Assembly (NCBI GenBank): GCA_039602395.1
Contig: JBCNJP010000017.1
Coordinates: forward strand, 95,890,713-95,954,712
DNA: 64,000 bases
DNA from: Deinandra increscens subsp. villosa
Taxonomy: Eukaryota; Streptophyta; Magnoliopsida; Asterales; Asteraceae
Reading direction: 5' to 3'
In this document: positions 1 through 12,200 of the stretch, piece by piece
Numbering within the stretch: position 1 is the first letter of the stretch
Layout: every line of letters begins with the position of its first letter
The notes under the pieces: model-generated
The model's input: only the letters and a program-made list of their open reading frames with translations
Told to the model about the DNA's origin: nothing
Databases searched by the model: none
Made by a program: the position numbers and the translations under genes

Positions 1-2321
1 ACTGGACTTGATGCAAGAGCTGCAGCAATTGTTATGAGAACAGTCAGAAACACAGTGGACACAGGGAGAACAGTTGTTTGCACCATCCATCAACCTGGAA
101 TTGATATTTTTGAAGCCTTTGATGAGGTATATATTTGTATATTTATATCTCAAAAGAAGCATAAAATCTATACTGGAATGAAAAGATATGCATTGATATG
201 TTGCATTTTGCACCAGCTACTGCTAATGAAATCAGGAGGACAAGTAATTTACTCAGGACCATTAGGCAGAAATTCGGAAAAACTTGTGGAGTATCTTGAG
301 GTACTTTAATCATGATTATTTCTTTATGTTGGACTTTATCGGGTTTGTTCAAACGAATACTCGAATGAAAATATATGACTTACAATTTATACGTTACAAT
401 CCAGGGAATTCCCGGGGTCCCAAAAATAGTAGACCAACAAAATCCCGCAACATGGATGCTTGAAGTCACCTCAGATGCAGCAGAAAAGAGACTCGAGATT
501 GATTTCGCACAACAATATAAGTCATCCAGCCTTTATGAGTAAGTAATATGATATATAATTTGTTTTATGGTTTATACTTATAGATTCTAACTAACTAGTC
601 TCCGCAAGTAGAAGAAATAGTGCTCTTGTGAAAGAATTAAGCATACCTCCTTCAGGAGCAAAGGAACTTCTTTTCACAACTCAATATTCGCAGTCCATCT
701 GGGACCAATTCAAGTCTTGTATACAAAAACAATGGTATAGTTATTGGAGAGCTCCTGAATATAATCTAGTAAGATTCTGCTTCACCCTTGTCACTGCGCT
801 TTTGGTTGGAACAATTTTCTGGAAAGTTGGTACTAAAAGGTTAGTCCCCATTCATTAGAACTCATTTATTATTAAGTTGTGTTTTATCTCAAATCGGTCG
901 ATCAAAAATACATTACCTAAAAGAGGATCAATTCAAATGGGTCAAGCTATTTTTAGTTCATATACAACATCCCCTCCTGAATTATGTTATTTAATGATTT
1001 GATAATATGCTTTTGTAATCAAAATGAACTCATTAACTATAACAAAAAAAATATCAAAGAACGAACATAAATTGTTAGTGGGTCAACCCAACCCGGCTAC
1101 ACTCGTGCTTTTAGCGGTTCTAAAAAAGGCCCCTTTCACCTCAACAAACCCACAAATTACCAACCCATCTGTCTTGCCAACTCTAACTTTTAGACAAAAA
1201 GATCCTTAATCTCAGTTGAGAAAAAAAGTGTGAACATGTACATAATGTTTGTTTCCAATTCAGGGACAGTAGCACTGATTTGACAATGATATTTGGGGGT
1301 CTGTATGGTGCTGTATTGTTTGCTGGAATCAACAATGGCAACACAGTAGTTCCAATATCAGCCTTTGAACGAACTGTATTTTATCGTGAGAGAGCGGCAG
1401 GGATGTACTCAACCTTACCATACGCCATGGCACAGGTCATATAATATTTTATCTGCAAATCACATTCAGTTTCTATTGTTTGGATAGACCAAATGATACA
1501 TTTGTTAAGAATCATAAGGCAGAACAAAGTCATCTATTTACATCCATCTTTAACCATCTTTGAGAAACTTTCACAATAATTTTCTCGCTTTTTTTTTTGT
1601 TCCAATTGATATCCTTTTTCTTTTGTTTTGCTTTAGGTTTTCTTAATAATCTAAATCCTGCAACTCAAGAAAATAGTAGTTGTATTATGTTTTGTTCAAT
1701 TTGGTTACAGGTAGTTGTGGAGATACCTTATGTGTTTTTTCAAACAACATACTACACTCTCATAGTATACACCATGGTGAGCTTCGAATGGACAGCGATT
1801 AAATACCTGTGGTTCTTCATCATTCATTTCTTAACCTTCCTCTACTTCACCTACAATGGGCTGATGGCTGTTTCGCTCACACCTAACGACCAACTCGCAT
1901 CTATTCTCACATCCGCTTTCTATTCCCTATTCAATCTCTTCTCCGGCTTCTTCATCCCAAGACCGGTAATTTCCCCTTTAATTTTATCTTTATTTACCTT
2001 ATGGTAACTTCATATAATTCCCACATTTAACTTTCTATATCATCTCAGAAAATTCCCACATGGTGGGTGTGGTGTTATTGGATCTGCCCACTAGCATGGA
2101 CCTTTCAAGGATTAATAGCTTCACAATATGGTGATGTAAAGGACACCATTAAAGTCCCTGGAATGTCGGATGACCCGACACTCAAATGGTATGTCGAAAC
2201 ACATTTTGGATATGAAGATGGATATTTGGGACTAGTGGCTCTAGTTTTAGTTAGTTTCACAGTATTCTTTGCGGTTATGTATGCATTCTGCTTAAATAGA
2301 TTGAACTTCCAGACAAGATAG
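1..2321 (+). CDS. ABCG/PDR full-size ABC transporter, 3' part (partial gene)
   Basis: This is the C-terminal ~424 residues of a pleiotropic-drug-resistance ABC transporter, a membrane ATPase that exports hormones, terpenoids or other small molecules. Exons read from frame and GT/AG sites: 1-126, 217-300, 405-538, 609-839, 1264-1435, 1711-1965 and 2049-2321. They sum to exactly 425 codons including the stop. The first exon gives the D-loop and H-loop of the second nucleotide-binding domain ([14 protein letters not shown], then [15 protein letters not shown]), just after Walker B. Then come the PDR-typical [11 protein letters not shown] segment, the ABC2 membrane domain with [11 protein letters not shown], several hydrophobic helices, and a C-terminal end LNFQTR. 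The residue after HQP is Gly where many relatives have Ser. The 5' part lies outside the window. The frame is unbroken, so the gene looks functional. The exact orthologue cannot be named from this end alone. Confidence 0.93.
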
Positions 2322-2615
2322 ACTGAAAAAATTATGTACCATGTTAGTTACTTTGTTTGAATATATTTGTAGATGATTTGTAAGCATAAGTTGTTTGTAA
2401 TGTTGGCAACCAAAACTATAAACTGTAGGTGTTTACATGTATTCTGAGTGAAGCACTTTATTTTAAGTATGTAATCAACTCTTGGCAATGGAAATATATT
2501 CACTCAGAAAGTTGAGAAAACTTACTTTTATTTTACTGCAATTTTTGTTTCAATTGTAGACCGTAGGTATCGAATCTGACTGTCACCACGAGCATAATAA
2601 TAGCAAGAGGCAAAC
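2322..2615. other. 3' flank of the transporter gene
   Basis: AT-rich sequence directly after the transporter stop codon. It probably holds the 3' UTR and poly(A) region, but no canonical AATAAA signal stands out. Confidence 0.5.
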
Positions 2616-2882
2616 CCAAAAAAAATTCATTTTTTTTTTTGAACGGCAAATTTGGATCACTGACGGGGGCATTACCCACCCACCCGATCATCTCCAATCC
2701 CCATCAGGAGGAAACTCACCATAGGTGAGAAAACCCCCTGGCCCAGCATGTAACCCCCATTTATTTATTTTTTGTTACAAGTGGGACTTGAACCCAAGAC
2801 CTCCCCATTACAATGTCTTGGGTACCTCCCCCTAGCCACTTGGGCTAGAGATCATTGGTCCAAAAAAAAAAAAAAAATTCAT
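2616..2882 (-). mobile_element. tRNA-derived SINE with target-site duplication
   Basis: Read on the minus strand, the element starts near 2859 with a Pol III box A (TAGCCCAAGTGGC) and box B (GGTTCAAGTCC). It runs ~230 bp and ends in ...GCCGTTC followed by an A-run (T-run at 2631-2640 on plus). Direct repeats of the form CC(A)n TTCAT flank it at 2616-2630 and 2860-2882, differing mainly in A-run length. Both internal promoter boxes, the A tail and the TSD fit a tRNA-derived SINE. Its tail matches the tail of the LINE at 57022-58283. Confidence 0.82.
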
Positions 2883-3512
2883 TGATTCGGGAATTTTTGG
2901 TGGTCAGGTGTCTATATGTTACAGTTTTTTCGACCGGCTCAAGTTGCATTGGATTGGATCACATAATAAAAAGATAAAAATTAAATTAAATCTCAAAAAC
3001 ATAATAAAAGTACCCAACTCACATATCAAATAAGAATTTTATATCTAACAATTAAAAAATGAGTAGATAATGACACAATAGTCTAAAAGGCATTGTTGTA
3101 AAAATCGACCTAGATGGCTTAGTACTTGGTGAATACTCAGACCTCGGAGGGGTTGCCGATGCGCCTTTTAACAAATCTGTTGTGGCAACATGGAATCGGC
3201 CAAACTCTGTCCAACTCGGATCAACTTGGCCCAACTCAGTAAATATTAGTCTAACTCCAGAAAAATCGATCAAAGTCACAATCGGTCAAACTCGGAAAAG
3301 ATCGATCAAACTGAAAAAAAAGTTGCTTATACTCAGAAAAAATCGGTCAAACTTAAAAAAAATACAAAATTCAAACAGATATTTATTTTAAGAAAATTAT
3401 AAATAAATTTATAAAATTTTAAAAAGTTAAATAAAACTTTGTCAAACTTAGGAAAAATCAATTAGCCTTGCCTGGAAATTAACTACCGAGTGCTTTTTAA
3501 ACCCTTTGAGAC
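2883..3512. repeat. Degenerate AT-rich repeat sequence
   Basis: No gene seen. Between about 3180 and 3360 a short phrase around 'aactcggaaaaatcggtcaaact' (here abbreviated: CTCGGAAAA plus ATCGGTCAAAC) recurs in diverged form. Sequence near 3091-3125 (GTTGTAAAAATCGACC) has a loose inverted counterpart near 4020-4060, so 3091-4060 could be an old foldback element. This is weak. Confidence 0.3.
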
Positions 3513-3837
3513 TGTGTTTGGCGGACTAGCTGATAAAAAAAACGTTTGGTAAAAACTAGCTGATAAACTAGCTGAAAAATATAAAATGACATAAAAGTAC
3601 ATGTATATAAATAAATTTAAATTTAAAAACAAAATATAAATAAGTTAAGGAAGAGTAAAACTGGAAGTATTATAAAAGCTAGTTGAAACGCTACTCCAAC
3701 AAACTTTTAAAAAGCTAGTTTTTTGACATTACCAAACGAGACTTTTTTTTAAAAAAAAAATAGCTTTAAAAAAAACCCCATTTGGTAATGTCAAAAAGCT
3801 AGCTTATAAAAGCTAGCTTATGGCACGTCAAACACAA
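3513..3837. mobile_element. MITE-like inverted-repeat element
   Basis: The ends are near-complementary: TGTGTTTGGC at 3513 and GTCAAACACAA ending at 3837. Inside, a second inverted pair (TTTTTTGACATTACCAAA near 3719 and TTTGGTAATGTCAAAAAGC at 3781) could form a long hairpin, and GCTAGCTTATAA-type motifs recur. There is no coding capacity. The target duplication is not clear, so the superfamily is left open. Confidence 0.6.
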
Positions 3838-3983
3838 CGTTAATCATTTAGTCATTATGCTCGTGCGTTTTGGACATGTATTCTATTGAATTCACATACT
3901 TTGTTATGGATATTAATAAACTTATGATATTTGAAATATATATAATTTCTCAAAAATTATTTTTATTATAATTGATCATATCT

Positions 3984-3999
3984 CCCCCCCCCCCCCCCC
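3984..3999. repeat. Poly-C run (16 bp)
   Basis: Uninterrupted homopolymer of C; its true length is uncertain in any assembly. Confidence 0.95.
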
Positions 4000-4130
4000 A
4001 CGCCTAGGCTGAGTACTTGTAACTTCCCAGTCGATCGACCTGACAACGCCTAGCTATTAGCGTCTATTATTATGTTCAGTATTTATAGGGCCTTGTAAAT
4101 CATTATTATTCAAGAAATCAGATACTTTTA

Positions 4131-4440
4131 TTGTATCACAGCAAAAATCCTAGCCACCCTATTTTTTCTACTTTCTCCCGTCGAGAAGAAGAGGCCACTA
4201 CTTCCTCTCCAACTTCTTCACAGTCCTCCGTCGACTCGTCGGTGATTCCTACCTCCATGACGGTACCAATTGCTTCCGATCGCTTGCCTAAGAATCTTGA
4301 AAAGCCTATGCGGTGACTCATATTCAACTAAAGGTTCGGCCTTTGGATGGCACAAAGGTTACCTATTCGCCTGGGTCAAGCTGTTCAAACTTCAGGCTCA
4401 AGCCTACAAGGTTCTTGATGTGCTGATAAGTGTATATAAA
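4131..4440 (+). pseudogene. Copia gag start fragment (decayed)
   Basis: At 4318-4430 two overlapping frames give HIQLKVRPLDGTKVTYS and then WVKLFKLQAQAYKVLDV. This resembles the N-terminal gag (UBN2-type) segment of plant Ty1-copia elements, split by a frameshift. Just upstream, TTGTATCACAGC at about 4131 looks like a decayed primer-binding site. No LTR or downstream pol is visible, so this is a relic truncated on the right near 4480. Confidence 0.55.
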
Positions 4441-5567
4441 AAGTAAGTCCTTACACTATCAAATTTGAAATTTATAGAATTGATTATTGTCACACCCCGA
4501 TGTTCCGATTACGTGGGCGTGTGACGTCATGGGGTCATAGTCGTGGTTACGAGGAACGACCTCTAACAGTTTCACTTTATGTTTAAAGATCAAATAGTAT
4601 TTAAAGTTGCAGCGGAATTCATAAATACTGATAATATGTTACAATACTGGAAAAGATGAAATACGATAATTATTACGATTGTTCATGATTTTATTTAATA
4701 AAAAGGAACGACCATGACACCATTCCTAAAGCAGGTCCTATTAGTTGATAGACTTCCCATTTGCATGCCGAGAGCGGTTTTCATTTACCTGAGAAATACA
4801 TGAGTTTGAAAAGGTCAACATAAAGTTGATGAGTTCACAGGTTTAAGACTCTACAAGATGTATTTGTAAAAGTTGAAGATATACAAGATATTATAAAGAT
4901 TACTCGTTTGATGCTTTGATCTACCTGTTCCTTGATTTCAAATACTAACAGATTTACCCATCGATGGTAACTTCCCCTAAGAAATACCAATGGCATAAAA
5001 TAACTGACATGTACCCCCAGACTGGTTACCGGTGAGTCAGAACTGGAGCGACCAGCTAGGGTAGGATTGTCAACCCAAATAGATCTATTTACTAGTTATC
5101 GTTTCGTTACAGAATTAATTGAAATCAATTGATGATGGGATTTGTAGCAATATGTTATTAGCAAATTACTATGAAGGGGTAATGAAAGAACATATAATCA
5201 ATAGCGTAACAGTAATACCATAATATCAAGTAAAAGATTTGTTTGATCATGATTTCTCCCCCAAAAGTATAAAACAGTTTATAAAGGAAAGGGGCCGTGA
5301 AACTCACCTCTTTAAGGTGAATGATGAAGTAGAACAGATATGAGCTGTGGCGACTGATGTCCTAAAAATAGTAGTAGAACAAGTCTCAGGTTTGATTCGA
5401 TTGGTTAACGTTCTGGTTAACGAATAAGTTGGGTCGAGTCTTGACAATTCGTTTCCGTTTGTATGTTGTAGTTATTCGTTTTTGAAAAGATATATTTTGA
5501 GTAAAACGCTGAAGGTTTGTTCAATTAATATCACGAATAAGATTTATAAGTAGAGTAAATGTTTAAA

Positions 5568-5610
5568 CATATATATATATATATACTTTAGCTATATATA
5601 TATATATTTT
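5568..5610. repeat. AT microsatellites
   Basis: Two short (AT)n tracts separated by CTTTAGC, inside the solo LTR. Similar shorter AT tracts occur near 5958-5995. Confidence 0.8.
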
Positions 5611-6919
5611 AATATACATTTAAACTTATATATTTTCGTAATAATATAGAGAAAAATATAGTTAGTAATCCTCTTTCATTTTATATTGATTTCGAGTCTC
5701 GTTTGATTAATTAAACCGTGAGCGTAACACGTTGGTAAAGTGTGCCTTATATTGCAGACTTTCCCTAAATATTGATGTGTGGACATAAAAAGTTTTCGTT
5801 TGTTTTTAAAAGACATTTCGTTGAAAGTGATAACATCGGATGTTTGATCTTAACTCGATATTTAATAGATGATTGAAATGATATCGAGAACGTAAACAAA
5901 ATAATGTTCTTAGCCCACTTTTATTTTATAAAAACAATAGGTCGTAAAGCGGTTATAAAATATATATATTCTCATATATATATATATAAATATATTTTTG
6001 AGTTAGGTCCGTCCTTTGGTCGTCTTTTAATCCGAAAATCCTTAAATCATTTTCCGTCATTAGTCCGAGGTTATTAGGATATATTTCTCAACTAAATATG
6101 TCCGTTGTTCCAAATTCAATTACCAGAGTCATCAAATAAATAACGAAATATTTATTATCTAATCATAAACATTTGTTTTAATCCGAATAATTATATCCTT
6201 TTAATATTTTGATCGTTTTAGATCGTTATAGCAAATCAAAGTGTTCCATTGTGTTCAAACCACCAATATACTAACAATATAAGATTCGAGAACCGATCGC
6301 AACCCGAAGGCGTCACCTTTGTAGTAACTACGTTTGTTAACCAAATCAAATTGTTATTATTTTATGTGGGTTTTTAACCCGAACGGAACCGAACTAGATA
6401 TCAAGACTCGGGGTTCATTATGGGTTAACCGGTTACGTAAGCATGTAAAGGAAACTTTACGAGTCTTACAACGGTGGTAGCGGGGTCGTGTTTGGTGACG
6501 TTCGGAGGTGGGGGTGATCGGTTGACGGCGTGGCAGCGGGGGACGGCGGCAGCAGCGGGAATGGTAGCAGCAGCAGTGAAGGTGGCAGCGGTGACGGGAA
6601 ATGATGATGGCGGTGATGATCTGTGACAATTGTAACTTCCCAAGTTAGCTCCGTTAAGTTTTTCCGTTAATTCCATCAGTTCCGTTAGACAATCTCCGTT
6701 AGCTATGTTATAAACCGTAACTAATGTGTGTCTAGACCGAATACGTCCATGACCTTTGGTTGATCACCGAACCCGTCCATATGTGCTATGTGTTTATTTA
6801 CTTACTATCATTACATGAAGTTATATGCAACGTGTTTATTTGATTGAGGGTGTAATTGTGTGATTATCGAGAAAACGTGTTTATCTTACTTAGAATGTAA
6901 AGTGACCCCTTCTTGGTGG

Positions 6920-7046
6920 CCAGCGAAACTATCGAGCGAAATTACAGTTTCGCCCGGTAGCTAATGCATGACCAGTTTCGCATGGCTAGCGAAACTGCCA
7001 GCGAAACTACCAGCGACACTGCCGGCGAAACTAGCACTTGATATAT
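6920..7046 (+). promoter_or_regulatory. Iterated AGCGAAACT motif upstream of the LTR TATA
   Basis: About eight copies of AGCGAAACT or its complement AGTTTCGC stand within ~115 bp just before the TATA-like ATATATAGG at 7041. Placement next to the presumed LTR promoter suggests a transcription-factor array; the factor is unknown. The 3' LTR repeats it at about 14150-14277. Confidence 0.5.
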
Positions 7047-7545
7047 AGGAAACCCAAGCCAACCTTTTCATTTTTGCTCATTCCTCACAAATACACACAC
7101 CTCTGCACTCTCCCTCTCTCGAGATCTCCGACCAGCAAGGAAACAGCTCGAACCACAGTGATTCCAGCCCCGAATTTCCATCCATTCAAGCATTGGAGAT
7201 CAACCGTGAGTCACATAAACCTCCCTTATGCATTTCTTGTATGTTTAACAAAAATGTATGCTTAGAATCCACATGCAATGACTTCTGCTACTGCTATGAT
7301 GCTTAGGGATGCTAGACATAACATAAATTCTGTAACTTACCATGTCAATGTGAAGATCTATGCTAGTTAGGCTTCTTTATGTGAAAATGCATTCTTGGTA
7401 AATTGATGACTAGAAACCATGTTTTAGGTGTTAAAATTGCTCACATGATGTTGGTAAACGTTTAGGTATGCTAGATATCGAATTGCATGTGATACAGAAG
7501 CTGTTAGAAAGGTTTTTAGTCAAATTTACGGGTTTTTTTAGCGAC

Positions 7546-7852
7546 TAGCGAAACTGTGCCTTCATCAGGCGAAATTAGGTAGCGAAACTATGTATATCTT
7601 CATCCAGCGAAACTAAGTAGCGAAACTATAGTGTCGCCGGGTAAACCAACCAGACCTGCTCGAACGAAACTACCGAGCGAAATTCCCTGAACGAAAGTTC
7701 AAACCAGTTTCGGGCGAAACTAGGCTAGCGAAACTGTGCTAACAGTTTCGAGCGAAACTAGCCTAGCGAAACTGTGTCATCGGGTATTGCCTAGCGAAAG
7801 TGCTGCCCGTACACAGCGAAACTGCTTAGCGAAACTGCTAGCGAAATTGTGA
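7546..7852. repeat. Second AGCGAAACT motif cluster in the LTR
   Basis: About eighteen copies of AGCGAAACT, variants such as AGCGAAATT, and inverted CAGTTTCG lie in ~305 bp downstream of the putative start site. Adjacent direct and inverted copies (CAGTTTCGGGCGAAACTAGG) could pair. The 3' LTR repeats it at ~14770-15080. Confidence 0.7.
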
Positions 7853-8956
7853 CCAGAATCCAAACTTGTACAATTTATTTGAAAGGATATGCCATGACTT
7901 GCATGCTTCATACTATGATAATACTTGCTTGGACTTCTGATGTATATGAACCCTTGTGTATGATCAACCCTCGGTATCGTGTGTCGTTATGTCGTGTCAT
8001 GTTTTCCAACGTGCTAGTAGTATTAAACATAACCTTACGCCTAAGACCTTAATGTGATTATTAGGTCCTCATTAACATTCACAATTGGAATATTGAAGCT
8101 TAAGCCGAGCAACCTAAGGTGAGTTTCACTTACTGTTATAGTTGCATCCGGTGAGGGATGGCAACACACGGTAAAGGTATTTCTTTACTTGAGTATTTAT
8201 CCCATTATATCACATGTTCACTGAATTGCTTTATAAACAAAAGTCCTTACTTATCGGGCCATTAGTATAGAATAGCGAGGTAATGTTGAGTAGATCTACT
8301 GGGGATTGACACCCCCGCTCAGCGGTGCACATGATGCACCCTCCCGACTGGCGGTCGGACTGAGACCAATATTAGCCTAAGAATACCGTGATCGGGAAAG
8401 ACACGGGGAAGGCAAATTACATAGGTGAATACCTATCAAATACAATGTCAGCTTTGGTTGCGAACGTTCAGAGGAGCATAGGCATAGGCTAGCTACCTAA
8501 CGATACGGATAATACTTACATTTCTAGATTACGAACTTAATTCTTTATGTTTCGTATGCATTTTTGGTCTACATGGTGTTGTGTGGACTGACTTAGTGAA
8601 CTCACCAGCCCCTTTTTAGCTGACACTTGATCGTTGTTTACTTTTCAGGTCGTTAGGTGGATTCATGGATGGCACGGATGGCGGCATCTTTGGCAAACCT
8701 TTGGGAAATTCACATTTCCAAACTTATTGAACATGTCTTTTGTATATCAAACTTGTAATCATTAAATTGCTTCCGCTGATCCGTTTAAACTAACTTATGT
8801 ATTCGTGAAACAAACTTTCCTCTACTTTATTTTGAAGCCCCTTATCTTTTATTTATTTACTATTATGGCTTGGTTGTAACTAAAATCTTGGATCCTGGTC
8901 TGGTTCACACCCCACACGGTTATACTCCGTTAGTGGAATTTGGGGGTGTGACAGAT

Positions 8957-8968
8957 TGGTATCAGAGC
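8957..8968 (+). other. Primer-binding site (tRNA-Met type)
   Basis: TGGTATCAGAGC begins three bases after the 5' LTR end. It matches the usual complement of plant initiator tRNA-Met used to prime minus-strand DNA. Confidence 0.9.
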
Positions 8969-9247
8969 CTTTGGTTACAGCGAACCAGAACATTTTTAAA
9001 GGTAAAGGTTTCTGAACTGTAACTGTTTTTGAAAAGATTTTGTTACAACCCATTCCTCAAGAGTACTGCCCTGCGTGCCGAAGATGATCCTCATTCAGAA
9101 TCCTTGTCTAATGTGTAGCCTTAGCAAATTTAAATGTGTCGTGCATGTAAATAGATGTTTTATGAGATTTGTTTTAACGGAACTTAACAACTTTTTAGTA
9201 TTGGATATACTAACCTTTGGAGGTTTTGCATCGATTTGCTAGAAATC

Positions 9248-12200
9248 ATGCCTCCGCGGAGATAACCAGAAAACAACCCGGGAAACTTTACTGCTGCTCA
9301 AGTTCAAGACATGATCAACCAAGGCGTTGCTGCAGCCTTGGCAGCCGCCCAGCTCCAGTTCCAAGGACAAAATCATCATCAGTGCACTTTCAAGACGTTC
9401 ATGGATTGTAAGCCCCTGGTGTTTAAGGGCGATGAAGGAGCTGTGGGCCTGTTACGATGGCTCGAAAAGTCAGAAAAGGTTTTTGTTATGTGTAACTGCC
9501 CGGTGGGGGATCGGGTGAAGTATGCTACTGGTACACTTGAGGATTCCGCACTGACATGGTGGAATGCTCAGATTCAAATGTTGGGAATTGATGCTGCTAA
9601 TGCCATGACATGGCAAGAGTTCAAAGATGCGATCATGGAAGAGTATTGCCCTCGCGATCAGGTTAAGAGGTTGGAGCTCGAGTTTGTGAATTCCAAGATG
9701 GTAGGCTCAGAGGTAGAGGAGTACACTGCTAGATACCACGAGTATTCAATTCTGTGTCCTTCAATGGTCGATGCCGATTATAAAAAGATAGAAAGGTATG
9801 TGGACGGATTGGCTCCACAAATTCAGGGAATGGTAACCGCCTCAAACCCCCTTAATGTGCGGCAAGCAATCAGGCTAGCACACAAGTTGACAGACCAAGC
9901 GGTGGCTCAAGGCACCTTGCCACCAAAGAAATCTCCCAAGACTGCTCTTGATGGGAAGAGAAAGAGAGAAGAGGAACCAAGTAACAACAATGCCGGTAAT
10001 AACCTTGGAAAGTTTTCTGGCTCCCAGAACCAGAACAAGAGGTCCGACAACTCTAAAGGTGGTTTCAACAACAGTGGAGGCGGAAATCAAAACCGCCAAG
10101 GCAGTAGCGGTCAGGGTTCAAACAGATACAGGGGAAAGGCACCCTACTGCAACAAGTGCAGCATACATCACACAGGCGATTGCAATCAACCTCCCTGTGA
10201 GCGATGTGGTAAAATGGGGCATATGGCCAAAAATTGTTGGAGTGGACTACCAAACCGGTCAAGGCAAAACAATGATGGTCCTAGGGGATGTTTTGAATGT
10301 GGTAAACCGTGCCATGTGAAAAAGGATTGCCCCCAACTCGGGAGAACCGGAAACAACAACCACCACGATAACAACAACAATAACAACGGTGGAGGTAGTG
10401 GTGGAAACGGGGGAAACGGTGCTAGAGGACGAGCGTTCGTCATGGGTTCAGGAGAAGCAAAGAATGATGCCAACGTGATAACCGGTAAGTTTCTTCTCAA
10501 TAACTACTTTGCAAATGTGCTCTTTGATTCCGGTGCTGAGAAAAGTTTCATTTCAACTAAGTTTTGTAAGTTGATAAAGGCCAATTCGAAACCTCTAGAA
10601 GCTAGGTACACTGTTGAACTAGCTAATGGTAAGCTTATTGATGCAACACATTTAGTCAAGGATTGTACCTTAGAACTCTCAGGCCATAAGTTCAGCATAG
10701 ATTTGATGCCTTTCACCATTGGTAGTTTCGACATAATAGTTGGCATGGATTGGCTATCCGCGCATCAGGCCGAACTCGTTTGCCGAGAGAAGATCATACG
10801 TATACCCACTGCAAACGGAGACGTACTCTCGATTCAGGGTGAGAAGGGAGGCACTGTCTCCGGAATCATATCGTACCTCAAGGCCCAGAAATATCTACGG
10901 AAGGGACACGTAGCCATTCTAGCAACGGTTACAGATCAAAGCCTAGCAGAAAAGAAAATCGAAGATTTCCCGATAGTTCGCGATTACCCCGATGTATTCC
11001 CAGATGAATTACCTGGCTTACCTCCGAATCGACAAGTCGAGTTTGGAATCGACCTTGTCCCCGGTGCAGCTCCAGTTGCCCGAGCTCCTTATCGTCTGGC
11101 GGTGAATGAACTACATGAGTTGTCTACCCAACTGCAGGAATTATTAGATAAAGGTTTTATTAGACCTAGTTCGTCGCCATGGGGTGCGCCTGTGTTATTC
11201 GTCAAGAAAAAGGATGGAACGTTCAGAATGTGTATAGATTATCGCGAGCTCAACAAAGTTACTATTAAGAATCGGTATCCTCTCCCTCGCATCGACGACC
11301 TCTTCGATCAACTGCAAGGATCCAGCTACTACTAAAAAATTGACTTAAGGTCCGGATATCATCAACTCAGGGTCCGCGAGGAGGATATTTCAAAGACTGC
11401 TTTCAGAACGCGCTACGGTCACTACGAGTTCCTGGTTATGCCCTTCGGCTTAACAAACGCGTCAGCGGTGTTCATGGACCTCATGAACCGCGTATGCAAG
11501 CCCTACCTAGACCAGTTTGTTATTGTTTTCATCGACGACATCCTCGTTTATTCAAGGACGAAAGAGGAACATGAGGAGCATCTACGGTTAATTTTAGAGT
11601 TATTAAGGAAGGAGCGACTCTACGCCAAATTCTCAAAATGCGACTTCTGGATTCGGGAAGTTCAGTTTCTGGGTCACATCGTCAATGAACAGGGTATTCA
11701 TGTTGATCCAGCCAAAGTTGAGGCGATCAAGAATTGGTCTACGCCACGAGCACCAACTGAAATTCGACAATTTCTAGGGTTGGCAGGTTACTACCGTCGT
11801 TTTATTAAAGGGTTTTCTCAGATAGCTCAACCGTTAACCGCTCTCACGCATAAAGGCGTTCAGTACCGATGGGGCGACAAGGAAGAAGCAGCATTTCAAA
11901 CCCTGAAAGAGAAACTCTGTACCGCACCTATACTATCCCTACCTGAAGGTGTCGACGACTTCGAGGTCTATTGTGACGCTTCAATCCAAGGACTTGGATG
12001 TGTTTTGATGCAAAGAGGTAAAGTTATCGCTTATGGGTCACGGCAACTAAAGTCTCACGAAAAGAATTATACGACTCATGATCTGGAGTTAGGAGCTGTC
12101 GTATTTGCCCTGAAATTTTGGAGACACTACCTATACGGTACCAAGTGCACGATATTCACCGATCATAAAAGCCTCCAGCACATAATGGAACAGAAGGAAC

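Larger units (their letters stand above)
6622..8953 (+). repeat. 5' LTR of the Tekay-like element
   Basis: Starts TGTGACAATT and ends GGGTGTGACA, repeated at 13853-16192. A TATA-like ATATATAGG lies at 7041 with a pyrimidine-rich stretch ~30 bp downstream, a plausible U3/R boundary. Short ORFs within it are not convincing. Confidence 0.92.

Noticed and set aside
4131..4316. Short ORF rich in Ser/Thr as a host gene
   Set aside because: It sits between a primer-site-like sequence and a copia gag motif and is better read as retroelement leader.
7038..7265. Short ORF repeated at 14305-14496 as a conserved small protein
   Set aside because: Repeated only because it lies in both LTRs, in the leader region.
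10186..10500. Minus-strand ORFs across the gypsy gag-pol, and similar shadows at 12604-13211
   Set aside because: They lie antisense to a clearly recognised gag-pol and have no independent features.
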